A stretch of 64,000 nt of DNA from assembly GCF_025399795.1 (NCBI RefSeq), contig NZ_JAODTZ010000017.1, forward strand, positions 62,001-126,000. The letters run 5' to 3'. The first letter of the stretch is position 1. Each line of letters begins with the position of its first letter. The position numbers and the translations under genes were made by a program. This document shows, piece by piece, positions 53,582 to 62,403 of this stretch. The notes under the pieces were generated by a model. It made no database searches. It had not been told where the DNA came from and saw only the letters and a program-made list of their open reading frames with translations. The stretch is from Streptomyces rhizosphaerihabitans (GTDB taxonomy: Bacteria > Actinomycetota > Actinomycetes > Streptomycetales > Streptomycetaceae).

Positions 53582-54031
53582 CCGCCGGTCCGCCCGGCTG
53601 ACGCCGTTCGCGTCCGCCGGGCCGCGCCGCTCGTGCTGGTCCCGAAGCGGAAGGGCGGTGCAGGTGTTCTGCGGGACTCGGGGACGAGGGGTGTCCTGCG
53701 GGCGGCGGCGAACAGCTCCTCGGCGTACGCCACGTGCCTGGCGGTGGCGTAGCTGCCGTGCCGCCCGTTCATGACGGGTGCCCCGCAGCCGTGGGCGCCG
53801 CCCCGTTCACGGTCTTCGCGGCCGCCGGGCCGTCCCGCCCGCGCGGTCGCCGCGCCCGCGTACGCCCCGGGCCCGGGGAGATTGTGCGCAGGCGCGGCCT
53901 TCGCTCGGGAGGGACCGTCCGCGGGTGATCGGGCGGGCCGGGGACCGGCCGCCGGACGCGTTGCCCAGATCGGGGGACCCTTTCCGCGCGCCGCCCCCGG
54001 GGGCGGCGCGTTGTTGCGTATGGCTGTTCGC
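53582..54031 (+). other. nnr-Ldt intergenic region without a gene
   Basis: 450 bases, no convincing coding signal. Open frames on both strands lack Streptomyces codon pattern and starts. No hairpin of note was seen. Confidence 0.5.
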
Positions 54032-54931
54032 ATGATGAGCAGACAAAGGGTGTGCCGGGGGATCGCGGTGTTGCTGGCGGTGGTGGCGGCCGTGCCCGTG
54101 GGGACGGTGGCGGCCGCGTCCGCGCCGCCGCTGCCCGCCGTTGGGCCCGTCGGTGAGCCGCTGCCCGGTGCGGCGGGATGGCCGCGTCCGTCCTGGGAGG
54201 GCGAGACCCCGGGCCGTCCGGTGCCGCTACCGGTCGTGGACACGTCCACCGCCTGGGAGGACGAGCGGGAGGCGCGGAACGCGCCCGAGAGCACGGGCGC
54301 GCCGATCACGTACGCGCCGTTCGCGGAGGCCGACGCCCGTCCGGCGGCGTGCGGCGGGCGCAGGGGCCCGTACCAGCGGCAGGCCGAGCGGTGGCTGAAG
54401 CTGAAGGTGGACGGGAAGCAGTCGGCGGCCGACTGCCGGGCCATCCGCGCCTTCCAGAAGAAGCACGGCATCAAGCCGGTCACCGGCATCGCCGGACCGG
54501 TGACCTGGGCCCGCATGCGGATACTGTCCGCCCGGAACGCCCCGCACGTCACCCGCGGCTGCCCGGCCCGCTCGTACCGGGTCGCCTGCGTCGACCTCAC
54601 CCACAAGATCACCTGGGTGCAGCAGCGCGGCAGGATCCTGTATGGGCCCGTACCCATGCGCAGCGGCGGTGCCGGGCACCGCACCAGGACCGGCTGGTTC
54701 AGGATCTTCTGGAAGCACAGGTACCACTGGTCGACCCTGTACAACACCCCCATGCCGTACGCCCAGTTCTTCAGCGGCGGGCAGGCCTTCCACGCCGTCC
54801 GCGGCAGCATCCGCACGGTCGGCGGTTCGATGGGCTGCGTCAATCTGCGGCTCGCCGACGCCCGTGCGCTCTGGAAGGTGCTCAGGACGCGCGACCGTGT
54901 CTACGTGTGGGGCCGAAGGCCCGGCAGCTAG
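54032..54931 (+). CDS. secreted L,D-transpeptidase with peptidoglycan-binding domain
   Basis: 299 residues from ATG 54032; ATG 54020 and 54035 are alternatives. A signal peptide (RGIAVLLAVVAAVPVGTVAA) is followed by a Pro-rich linker. The middle resembles a PG_binding_1 domain (WLKLKVDGKQSAADCRAIRA), and the C-terminal half is a YkuD domain with FHAVRGSIRTVGGSMGCVNL, containing His and the catalytic Cys. It makes 3-3 cross-links in peptidoglycan. It precedes alr, in the same direction. Confidence 0.9.
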   Translation: MMSRQRVCRGIAVLLAVVAAVPVGTVAAASAPPLPAVGPVGEPLPGAAGWPRPSWEGETPGRPVPLPVVDTSTAWEDEREARNAPESTGAPITYAPFAEADARPAACGGRRGPYQRQAERWLKLKVDGKQSAADCRAIRAFQKKHGIKPVTGIAGPVTWARMRILSARNAPHVTRGCPARSYRVACVDLTHKITWVQQRGRILYGPVPMRSGGAGHRTRTGWFRIFWKHRYHWSTLYNTPMPYAQFFSGGQAFHAVRGSIRTVGGSMGCVNLRLADARALWKVLRTRDRVYVWGRRPGS

Positions 54932-55045
54932 GGCCGCTCCACGGGACAGGTCCCCGTGCCGTCGCAGCGCCCGGAGCCGTCCCCGGGACCGTCCCGGGGA
55001 CCGGTGCCGGAAGGCTGTCGTTCGCCTCTGAGAGACTGGGGCGCG

Positions 55046-56218
55046 ATGACAGAGACAGCACACCCGCGGACGGCACCCCTGCGCGCCCGCGCCGAGATCG
55101 ATCTGGCCGCCCTGCGAGCCAACGTGCGGACCCTGCGTGCCCACGCGCCGACCGCGGCCGTGATGGCCGTGGTCAAGTCCGACGCGTACGGCCACGGGGC
55201 GGTCCCGTGTGCCCGCGCGGCGCGCGAGGCGGGCGCCACCTGGCTCGGCACGGCCACTCCGGAGGAGGCTCTCGCGCTGCGGGCGGCCGGCCTGCCGGGG
55301 CGCATCATGTGCTGGCTCTGGACCCCCGGCGGTCCCTGGGCCGAGGCCATCGAGGCCGGCATCGACGTGTCGGTCAGCGGGATGTGGGCGCTGCGGGAGG
55401 CCGCGCTGGCCGCCGAGACCGTCGGATCGCCCGCCCGGGTGCAGCTCAAGGCCGACACCGGCCTCGGGCGCGGCGGCTGCCAGCCCGCCGACTGGCCCGA
55501 GCTCGTCGCCGAGGCCCTGGGCGCCGAGGCGCGCGGGCTGATCACCGTCACCGGGCTCTGGTCGCACTTCGCCTGCGCCGACGAGCCGGGCCACCCCTCG
55601 ATCCAGGCCCAGCTCACGCTCTTCCGCGAGATGGTGGCGTACGCCGAGGAGCAGGGGGTGCGCCCCGAGGTGCGGCACATCGCCAACTCGCCGGCGACGC
55701 TGACCCTCCCCGAGAGCCACTTCGACCTCGTACGGACCGGGATCGCGGTCTACGGGATCTCGCCGAGCCCGGAGCTCGGCACCCCCGCCGACTTCGGACT
55801 GCGTCCGGTGATGACGCTGAGCGCGTCGCTCTCACTGGTGAAGCACGCTCCGGCAGGCCACGGCGTGAGCTACGGCCATCACTACGTCACCCCGGGTGAG
55901 ACCACCCTCGGCCTCGTCCCCGTCGGCTACGCGGACGGCATCCCGCGGCACGCCTCCGGCACCGGCCCTGTCCTGGTCGGCGGCAAGTGGCGTACGGTCG
56001 CGGGCCGGGTCGCCATGGACCAGTTCGTCGTCGACCTCGGCGGTGACGAGCCGGAGCCCGGCGCCCGGGCGGTCCTGTTCGGGCCCGGTGACGACGGTGA
56101 GCCCACCGCCGAGGACTGGGCGCGCGCGGCGGGCACGATCGCGTACGAAATCGTCACGCGCATCGGAACCCGTGTCCCGCGCGTCTACGTGAATGTGAAC
56201 GAGGAACAAGACGGGTAA
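55046..56218 (+). CDS. alr: alanine racemase
   Basis: 390 residues from ATG 55046. The PLP Lys is K44 in VVKSDAYGHGAV; the second catalytic base is Tyr at about 276 in GVSYGHHYVTPGETTLG. It supplies D-Ala for the cell wall. GAGACT lies 8 bases before the ATG and may be a -10. It is followed by an alpha/beta hydrolase, tsaE and later the t6A genes, the usual Streptomyces order. Confidence 0.98.
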   Translation: MTETAHPRTAPLRARAEIDLAALRANVRTLRAHAPTAAVMAVVKSDAYGHGAVPCARAAREAGATWLGTATPEEALALRAAGLPGRIMCWLWTPGGPWAEAIEAGIDVSVSGMWALREAALAAETVGSPARVQLKADTGLGRGGCQPADWPELVAEALGAEARGLITVTGLWSHFACADEPGHPSIQAQLTLFREMVAYAEEQGVRPEVRHIANSPATLTLPESHFDLVRTGIAVYGISPSPELGTPADFGLRPVMTLSASLSLVKHAPAGHGVSYGHHYVTPGETTLGLVPVGYADGIPRHASGTGPVLVGGKWRTVAGRVAMDQFVVDLGGDEPEPGARAVLFGPGDDGEPTAEDWARAAGTIAYEIVTRIGTRVPRVYVNVNEEQDG

Positions 56219-56373
56219 CACCCTTTGGCAGAACAGGCGCGCGGGGCCCGGCGAGCGGAGAGCGGCGGGCGGCGGGCGGCACACGGTGGGGCGGGAGCCG
56301 CACCGGCGCGCGCACAGCCAGAGTCGACAGCGGACGGCCGAGAGCCGACAGCCGGAGCGAAGAGGAGCGGGAC

Positions 56374-57609
56374 GTGAGCGAGACCAGCGCGGAGGCCGTC
56401 GTGAGCGCGGCCTCGGCGGCCGCCGCCTCCGCCGGGAACTGGCGCAAGGCTGGAGTCGCCGGCGCCGCGATAGGCGTGGTCGCGGCGGGCGCCGCGGCCG
56501 GAGTCGCGATCGAGCGGCTCACGGTCGGCCGCGGCATGCGCAAGAAGGCGCGCCTCGCCCTCGACTCGACCGGCCCGTACGGCTCGCTGCGCGGCACGCC
56601 CGGCAAGGCGTACGCCGACGACGGAACCGAGCTGTACTACGAGGTCGACGAGGTCGAGCCGGAGGCTTCGCTGGCCCCGCGCCGGCGCAGGCTCTTCGGC
56701 CGCAAGGCCCCCGCCCCCGTGACCGTGGTCTTCAGCCACGGCTACTGCCTCAACCAGGACTCCTGGCACTTCCAGCGCGCCGCGCTGCGCGGTGTCGTGC
56801 GCACGGTGCACTGGGACCAGCGCAGCCACGGGCGGTCGGGGCGGGGTGTCGCCCAGCTTGAGGACCGGACGCCGGTCACCATCGACCAGCTCGGCCGCGA
56901 CCTGCTGGCCGTCATCGAGGCGGCGGTGCCCGAGGGCCCGATCGTGCTCGTCGGACACTCCATGGGCGGTATGACCGTGATGGCGCTCGCCGATCACTTC
57001 CCCGAGCTGATCCGCGACCGGGTCGTGGCCGTCGCCCTGGTCGGTACGTCGTCGGGGAGGCTCGGCGAGGTCAACTTCGGGCTGCCCGTCGCGGGCGTCG
57101 CAGCCGTGCGGCGGGTGCTTCCCGGTGTGCTGAAGGCGCTCGGGCAGCAGGCCGCCCTGGTGGAGCGCGGACGACGGGCCACGGCCGACCTGTTCGCCGG
57201 GGTCATCAAGCGGTACTCGTTCGCGAGCCGGGACGTCGATCCGGCCATCGAGCGGTTCGCCGAACGGATGATCGAGGGCACGCCGATCGACGTGGTCGCC
57301 GAGTTCTACCCGGCGTTCACCGAGCACGACAAGACCGCCGCGCTCGCCCGTTTCACCGAGATGCCCGTCCTCGTCCTCGCCGGGGTCAAGGACCTGGTGA
57401 CGCCGAGCGAGCACAGCGAGGCCATCGCGGACCTGCTGCCGGACGCGGAGCTGGTGCTCGTGCCCGACGCGGGACACCTGGTCATGCTGGAGCATCCGGA
57501 GGTCGTCATAGACCGCCTCGCCGACCTCCTCGTGCGCGCCGGAGCCGTGCCGGCAGGGGCTACCGTTGGCGGCTATGGAAGCACCAGCAGCAGCGCACAA
57601 CCCGGCTGA
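56374..57609 (+). CDS. alpha/beta hydrolase
   Basis: 411 residues from GTG 56374. An Ala-rich hydrophobic segment (about 24-48) may anchor it to the membrane. The hydrolase core has FSHGYCLNQDSWHFQ, the nucleophile elbow GHSMGG, and DAGHLVMLEHPE with the catalytic His; the acid is probably in AGVKDLVTP. Substrate unknown. Its 3' end overlaps tsaE by 35 bases, so they are co-transcribed. Confidence 0.92.
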   Translation: MSETSAEAVVSAASAAAASAGNWRKAGVAGAAIGVVAAGAAAGVAIERLTVGRGMRKKARLALDSTGPYGSLRGTPGKAYADDGTELYYEVDEVEPEASLAPRRRRLFGRKAPAPVTVVFSHGYCLNQDSWHFQRAALRGVVRTVHWDQRSHGRSGRGVAQLEDRTPVTIDQLGRDLLAVIEAAVPEGPIVLVGHSMGGMTVMALADHFPELIRDRVVAVALVGTSSGRLGEVNFGLPVAGVAAVRRVLPGVLKALGQQAALVERGRRATADLFAGVIKRYSFASRDVDPAIERFAERMIEGTPIDVVAEFYPAFTEHDKTAALARFTEMPVLVLAGVKDLVTPSEHSEAIADLLPDAELVLVPDAGHLVMLEHPEVVIDRLADLLVRAGAVPAGATVGGYGSTSSSAQPG

Positions 57610-58108
57610 GCCCGCCCAGGACGGCGTCGGCGTGCAGATCACCGTCAACTCGCCCGGACAGATGCAGGAGTTGGGCCGCAGGCTCGCCAAGCTGCTGCGC
57701 GCGGGCGATCTCGTGATGCTGAACGGCGAGCTGGGCGCGGGCAAGACCACGCTGACCCGCGGACTCGGTGAGGGGCTCGGCGTCCGCGGCGCGGTCACCT
57801 CGCCGACCTTCGTCATCGCCCGCGTGCACCCCTCCCTCGGCGGCGGACCGCCGCTCGTGCACGTGGACGCGTACCGCCTCGGCGGCGGGCTCGACGAGAT
57901 GGAGGACCTCGACCTCGACGTCTCGCTCTCCGACTCCGTGATCGTCGTGGAGTGGGGCGAGGGCAAGGTCGAGGAGCTGACCGACGACCGGCTGCACGTC
58001 GTCATCCACCGGGCCGTCGGGGACACCACCGACGAGGTGCGGCACGTGACCGTCACGGGACTCGGACAGCGCTGGGCCGCCGCTGACCTGACCGTCCTCG
58101 CGGCCTGA
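57575..58108 (+). CDS. tsaE: tRNA t6A modification ATPase TsaE
   Basis: 177 residues from ATG 57575 (TTG 57566 is an alternative). The Walker A is GELGAGKTTLTRGLGEGLG, with TSPTFVIARVHP and VHVDAYRLGG following. TsaE energises the TsaBD complex that forms threonylcarbamoyladenosine at position 37. tsaB and tsaD lie 1.4 kb on. Confidence 0.95.
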   Translation: MEAPAAAHNPAEPAQDGVGVQITVNSPGQMQELGRRLAKLLRAGDLVMLNGELGAGKTTLTRGLGEGLGVRGAVTSPTFVIARVHPSLGGGPPLVHVDAYRLGGGLDEMEDLDLDVSLSDSVIVVEWGEGKVEELTDDRLHVVIHRAVGDTTDEVRHVTVTGLGQRWAAADLTVLAA

Positions 58109-58176
58109 CGGCGACATGCTCGGGACCTGAGGGCGACGTGTTCGCGGCCCGACCCCACGGGGCTGCTGTCTTACCG

Positions 58177-58330
58177 CGGTGGGCTCGCGGTCTTACCGCG
58201 GTGGGCTCGCGGTCTCTCTGCGGTGGGCTCGCGGTCTCTCTGCGGTGGGCTCGCGGTCTCTCTGCGACGGGCTCGCGGTCTCTCTGCGACGGGCCTGCGG
58301 TCTCTCCGCGACGGGCCTGCGGTCTCACCG
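58177..58330. repeat. 22-bp tandem repeat, seven copies
   Basis: Seven consecutive 22-bp units (58177-58198, then every 22 bases), the first four reading CGGTGGGCTCGCGGTCT-, the last three CGACGGGC-. As 22 is not a multiple of three, it is non-coding. It lies downstream of tsaE. Confidence 0.92.
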
Positions 58331-58442
58331 GGTCCTCGCGGCGCGGGCGTCTTCCGCTCGTACATTCGGCCAACGTTTCCGACAGGACGTCGGCAAAATA
58401 TTGCGTTCGGCGTCCCGGCCGTGGTCACATGGACATCAGTAC

Positions 58443-58464
58443 ATAGTTAGGTCTACCTAACTAT
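58443..58464. promoter_or_regulatory. near-perfect palindromic operator
   Basis: Arms ATAGTTAGGT and ACCTAACTAT around CT, in an AT-rich pocket in GC-rich DNA. TTAGGT...ACCTAA resembles iron-box (DtxR/IdeR/DmdR) half-sites, but the spacing is 2 instead of 7. TATGCT at 58462 may be the -10 of the next gene, so a repressor could occlude it. Confidence 0.5.
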
Positions 58465-58493
58465 GCTTGCCCCCGAAGCCCGAGGAGGCGTCC

Positions 58494-58682
58494 ATGTCGG
58501 CATCAGAGTCGGCTGCAGTGCCGGCTTCAGAACGTGACGTGCCGGCCGCGCCGCGCGCGATGGCCGGGGTGTCGATGCGGGATCTGCTGGCGGCGTGCGC
58601 CGCGGCGGAGGCGGTGTCCAGGCCGCCCCGCGCTCCCCTGAGTGAACCGAGTGCCTCGGAGCGCCCCCGCAGGGCCGCCTGA
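58494..58682 (+). CDS. small Ala/Ser/Arg-rich protein
   Basis: 62 residues from ATG 58494, preceded by GAGGAGG. No family recognised; a helical GVSMRDLLAACAAAEAVSRP centre is flanked by disordered ends. The palindrome 30 bases upstream suggests it is regulated. Good Shine-Dalgarno and G/C-ending codons support a real gene. Confidence 0.65.
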   Translation: MSASESAAVPASERDVPAAPRAMAGVSMRDLLAACAAAEAVSRPPRAPLSEPSASERPRRAA

Positions 58683-58892
58683 CGCCGACGTGGCGCCGGA
58701 GGTTAGTGGCCGTCCGGTGCGGACGCTTGGACGTGGTCGCGGCGGCGGGTGGTTCATGGCCCCGTAGGGCCGCCCTGACGCCGACGTGGCGCCGGAGGTT
58801 CGTGGTCCGGCATGGCCGGCCGGACGCGGGCGCGGCGGTGGGGGGTCGCCGGACCTGTACGGCCGCTCGGGCGGCGGCGTGGCAGGGCGCCG

Positions 58893-59447
58893 TTACTTGA
58901 CGACGACGACCTTCGCGCCCACCGTCGCGAACGCCCACATCGCGTCGCCGTCGGCACGCGAGGCACGGATGCCGCCGAGCTTCTTCTCGGGGTCCGGGGC
59001 GTCCGTGGAGCCGTTCACCGCGGCGCTGAAGCCGATGGCGATGCCGTTGACCAGCGTGAACCGTACGACGTGCTCGATCTGCGTCCCGTCGGAACCGGAG
59101 GCCGCGCCGGTCCGCGACGTGACGGCGTAGGTGCCGACGGCCGGGTCGACCGTGCCGGGGGTCACCTTGAAGGTGCGCCGCACCTTGTTGCCCGCGCCGA
59201 CCAGCCAGACGCGGTCGCCGCCGGTCGAGTAGACGACCCGCACGCCGGCGCCGGACGGGGCCGGCAACGCGGCCGGGTCCTTCTTGCCGTGGGGTGCCTT
59301 GGGGGCGGTGGGCGTGGTCGACACGGTATTGCTCGGTTTGCCCAGGCTGTCCGGAACGTTCGCGGATGCCTGGAAGGCGAGGAAGCCGACCGCCGCGATC
59401 GCTGCCACGGTGAGCCCGGCCACGATTCCCGAGCTGCTCCTAGCCAC
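58893..59447 (-). CDS. secreted YkuD-like (L,D-transpeptidase-fold) protein lacking the catalytic cysteine
   Basis: 184 residues from GTG 59447. A signal/anchor (GIVAGLTVAAIAAVGFLAFQ) leads into a beta-rich domain with the layout of YkuD: GDRVWLVGAGNKVRRTFKV, VGTYAVTSRTG, IEHVVRF (His126), then KKLGGIRASRADGDAMWAF. The last corresponds to the S-x-GC-x-R motif, but Gly159 stands where the Cys should be. It is likely a non-catalytic relative, perhaps a peptidoglycan-binding protein. The assignment rests on motif layout. Confidence 0.7.
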   Translation of the reverse strand: MARSSSGIVAGLTVAAIAAVGFLAFQASANVPDSLGKPSNTVSTTPTAPKAPHGKKDPAALPAPSGAGVRVVYSTGGDRVWLVGAGNKVRRTFKVTPGTVDPAVGTYAVTSRTGAASGSDGTQIEHVVRFTLVNGIAIGFSAAVNGSTDAPDPEKKLGGIRASRADGDAMWAFATVGAKVVVVK

Positions 59448-59557
59448 CTTGTGTGCCCACCTCTCGACCTTCGTACGTACTTGCTGTGACGGTAGCAGCC
59501 GAGGGACGGGAGTCCCGGGCGGCCTTGCGTCGGGCTCCGGCGCCGTACGCTGTTTGC

Positions 59558-60211
59558 GTGCTCTTGCTCGCTCTGGATACCGCCACCCCCGCCGTGACCG
59601 TCGCCCTGCACGACGGTACGTCCGTCATCGCCTCGTCGAGCCAGGTGGACGCGCGCCGGCACGGGGAGCTGCTGCTGCCGGCCGTCGACCGGGTGCTCAC
59701 CGAGGCAGGCCTCAAGCTGGACGCCGTCACCGGCATCGTCGTGGGCATCGGCCCCGGCCCGTACACGGGGCTGCGCGTCGGCCTCATGACCGCCGACACC
59801 TTCGGACTCGCGCTCGGCGTGCCCGTGCACGGCGTGTGCACCCTCGACGGGCTCGCGTACGCGGCCGACGTGGAGGGGCCGTTCGTCGTCGCGACGGACG
59901 CCCGGCGCAAGGAGGTCTACTGGGCGCGCTACGCCGACCGCCGTACCCGGCTGTCGGAGCCCGCCGTGGACCGGCCCGCCGAGATCGACGGGACGGTCGC
60001 CGCGCTGCCCGCCGTCGGCGCGGGCGCTCTCCTCTACCCCGACACCTTCAAGGACGCCCGCGCGCCCGAGTACGTCTCGGCCGCCGCGCTCGCCTCCCTG
60101 GCCGCGGAGAGGCTGGCCGCCGGCGAGGAACCGGAGCCGCCCCGGCCGCTGTATCTGCGCCGCCCGGATGCCCAGGTGCCCAAGAACTACAAGGCGGTCA
60201 CCCCCAAGTGA
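59558..60211 (+). CDS. tsaB: tRNA t6A modification protein TsaB
   Basis: 217 residues from GTG 59558. LLLALDTATPAVTVALHD and GIGPGPYTGLRVG are diagnostic of the ASKHA-fold TsaB. It is the scaffold partner of TsaD. TACGCT ends six bases before the GTG, so the transcript is probably leaderless. Its stop overlaps rimI (GTGA). Confidence 0.95.
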   Translation: MLLLALDTATPAVTVALHDGTSVIASSSQVDARRHGELLLPAVDRVLTEAGLKLDAVTGIVVGIGPGPYTGLRVGLMTADTFGLALGVPVHGVCTLDGLAYAADVEGPFVVATDARRKEVYWARYADRRTRLSEPAVDRPAEIDGTVAALPAVGAGALLYPDTFKDARAPEYVSAAALASLAAERLAAGEEPEPPRPLYLRRPDAQVPKNYKAVTPK

Positions 60212-60702
60212 CCGTCGTACTGCGCGAGATGCGCTGGTGGGACATCGATCCCGTCCTGGAGCTGGAGAAGGAACTCTTCCCCGTGGACGCCTGGTCCCGG
60301 GGCATGTTCTGGTCCGAGCTGGCCCACTCCCGCGGGCCGCAGGCGACCCGGCGCTATCTGGTCGCCTGCGACGGCGACCGGCTCGTCGGATACGCCGGGC
60401 TCGCCGCCGCGGGGGACCTGGGCGACGTGCAGACGATCGCGGTGCGGCGGGACCAGTGGGGCACCGGACTCGGCGGCTGGCTGCTCACCGAACTGCTGCG
60501 GGCCGCCAGCGACTTCGACTGCGCCGAGGTGATGCTGGAGTGCCGCGTGGACAACGTCCGCGCGCAGAAGCTCTACGAGCGCTTCGGCTTCGAGGCCATC
60601 GGCTTCAGACGCGGCTACTACCAGCCGGGGAACGTGGACGCCCTGGTGATGCGCCTGCACGACCCATCGACCTCCGTACAAGGAACAGAGACCCATGGCT
60701 GA
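60208..60702 (+). CDS. rimI: ribosomal-protein-S18-alanine N-acetyltransferase-type GNAT
   Basis: 164 residues from GTG 60208. The GNAT acetyl-CoA loop is VRRDQWGTGLGGWLLTELL, with LECRVDNVRAQKLYERFGF following. RimI-type enzymes acetylate the S18 N-terminus and perhaps other proteins. It overlaps tsaB and tsaD (8 bases). Confidence 0.93.
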   Translation: MTVVLREMRWWDIDPVLELEKELFPVDAWSRGMFWSELAHSRGPQATRRYLVACDGDRLVGYAGLAAAGDLGDVQTIAVRRDQWGTGLGGWLLTELLRAASDFDCAEVMLECRVDNVRAQKLYERFGFEAIGFRRGYYQPGNVDALVMRLHDPSTSVQGTETHG

Positions 60703-61798
60703 CGAACCTCTCGTCCTCGGCATCGAGACCTCCTGCGACGAGACCGGTGTCGGCATCGTCCGCGGGCACACCCTGCTCGCGGACGCGATCGCGTCGAGCG
60801 TCGACGAGCACGCGCGCTTCGGCGGGGTCGTGCCGGAGGTCGCCTCCCGGGCCCACCTGGAGGCGATGGTCCCGACCATCCAGCGGGCGCTGAAGGACGC
60901 GGGTGTGTCGGCCGGAGACCTGGACGGCATCGCGGTCACCGCCGGACCCGGGCTCGCCGGGGCGCTGCTCGTCGGGGTCTCGGCCGCGAAGGCGTACGCG
61001 TACGCGCTGGGCAAGCCGCTGTACGGCGTCAACCACCTCGCCTCCCACATCTGTGTGGACCAGCTGGAGCACGGCGCGCTGCCGGAGCCGACGATGGCCC
61101 TGCTGGTGTCCGGCGGCCACTCCTCGCTGCTGCTGTCCACCGACATCACCTCCGACGTACGGCCGATGGGCGCGACCATCGACGACGCGGCCGGCGAGGC
61201 CTTCGACAAGATCGCGCGTGTGCTGAACCTCGGTTTCCCGGGCGGCCCGGTCATCGACCGGTACGCGAAGGAGGGCGACCCGAAGGCCATCGCGTTCCCG
61301 CGCGGTCTCACCGGGTCACGCGATCCGGCCTACGACTTCTCCTTCTCCGGTCTGAAGACCTCCGTGGCCCGCTGGATCGAGGCCAGGCGGGCGGCGGGGG
61401 AGGACGTGCCGGTGCGCGATGTGGCCGCGTCCTTCCAGGAGGCAGTGGTGGACGTGCTCACCCGCAAGGCCGTCCGCGCGTGCAAGGACGAGGGCGTCGA
61501 CCACCTCATGATCGGCGGCGGCGTGGCCGCGAACTCGCGGCTGCGCGTGCTGGCCCAGGAGCGCTGCGAGGCGGCCGGGATCCGGCTCAGGGTGCCGCGC
61601 CCGAAGCTGTGCACGGACAACGGCGCGATGGTCGCCGCGCTGGGCGCCGAGATGGTCGCCCGGAACCGGGCCGCCTCCGACTGGGACCTGTCGGCTGACT
61701 CCTCGCTGCCGGTGACGGACCCGCACGTGCCGGGGCGCGGGCATGCGCACACGCATGATCACGTGCACGAGGTCGCGAAGGAGAACCTCTACCCGTGA
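60695..61798 (+). CDS. tsaD: tRNA N6-adenosine threonylcarbamoyltransferase TsaD
   Basis: 367 residues from ATG 60695. GIETSCDETGVGIV and VNHLASHICVD (metal-binding His pair) are diagnostic, with VAANSRLRVLA in the second lobe. It performs the final transfer in t6A synthesis. A His-rich tail (GHAHTHDHVHEV) is notable and may bind metal. Its stop overlaps the next start as GTGA. Confidence 0.98.
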   Translation: MADEPLVLGIETSCDETGVGIVRGHTLLADAIASSVDEHARFGGVVPEVASRAHLEAMVPTIQRALKDAGVSAGDLDGIAVTAGPGLAGALLVGVSAAKAYAYALGKPLYGVNHLASHICVDQLEHGALPEPTMALLVSGGHSSLLLSTDITSDVRPMGATIDDAAGEAFDKIARVLNLGFPGGPVIDRYAKEGDPKAIAFPRGLTGSRDPAYDFSFSGLKTSVARWIEARRAAGEDVPVRDVAASFQEAVVDVLTRKAVRACKDEGVDHLMIGGGVAANSRLRVLAQERCEAAGIRLRVPRPKLCTDNGAMVAALGAEMVARNRAASDWDLSADSSLPVTDPHVPGRGHAHTHDHVHEVAKENLYP

Positions 61799-62043
61799 CC
61801 GTCGCGCTGATGTGGGAGGCACGGGCCGTCGCCGGCCGGGGCGAGGAACTGCTCGCCTGGGTGCGGGGGCAGGAGATCCCCGGGGACCCCGTGCGGCGGG
61901 AGATCCTGCGGGCACCCCAGGACCGGGTCCTCGTCATCACCTGGTGGGACGCGGCGTACGACGCGGAGCTGCCCGAACTGCCTGATCCGGACGGGGAGTT
62001 GGTGACCCGGGCGGTGCACAGGTGGCGCTTCGAGTCGGTCTGA
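61795..62043 (+). CDS. small ABM-like protein coupled to tsaD
   Basis: 82 residues from GTG 61795. The sequence (ALMWEARAVAGRGEELLAWV, RVLVITWWD) resembles the antibiotic-biosynthesis-monooxygenase-like dimeric alpha/beta barrel. No catalytic residues can be named. Overlap with tsaD implies co-translation. Confidence 0.75.
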   Translation: MTVALMWEARAVAGRGEELLAWVRGQEIPGDPVRREILRAPQDRVLVITWWDAAYDAELPELPDPDGELVTRAVHRWRFESV

Positions 62044-62074
62044 GCACACTGACCGCCACCCGTCGGCCGACGGG

Positions 62075-62350
62075 CAGGGGTGGATCCCGCGGCCCACGCG
62101 GCTGACCACCGGTGGATCGCGTCGCCCATGCGGCTGACACCGCGGGTCCGGCGGCCCGTGCGGCTGACTACCGGGCGGGTCCCGCCGCCACGCGGCTGAC
62201 CACCGGTGGACTGCGCCGCCCATGCGGCTGACACCGCGGGTCCGGCGGCCCGTGCGGCTGACTACCGGGCGGGTCCCGCCGCCACGCGGCTGACCACTGG
62301 TGGACTGCGCCGCCCACGCCGCTGACCACCGGCGGGTCCCGCCGCCCGGG
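62075..62350. repeat. composite 30/32-bp tandem repeat with 94-bp higher-order unit
   Basis: Eight units of 30 or 32 bases, each beginning CGGCTGAC (62099 to 62350), arranged as A-B-C-A-B-C-A-A'; the 94-bp A-B-C block recurs almost exactly (62099-62192, 62193-62286). A degenerate leading copy starts near 62075. It has no open frame. It lies between the tsaD operon and a convergent gene. Confidence 0.9.
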
Positions 62351-62403
62351 GCGCGGGACGGACGTACGGGCTGGATCCCGGGGGACACCGGCTGGATCCC
62401 CGA

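Noticed and set aside
58443..58464. Canonical iron box (IdeR/DmdR)
   Set aside because: Half-sites fit, but the spacing is 2 instead of 7; kept only as a resemblance.
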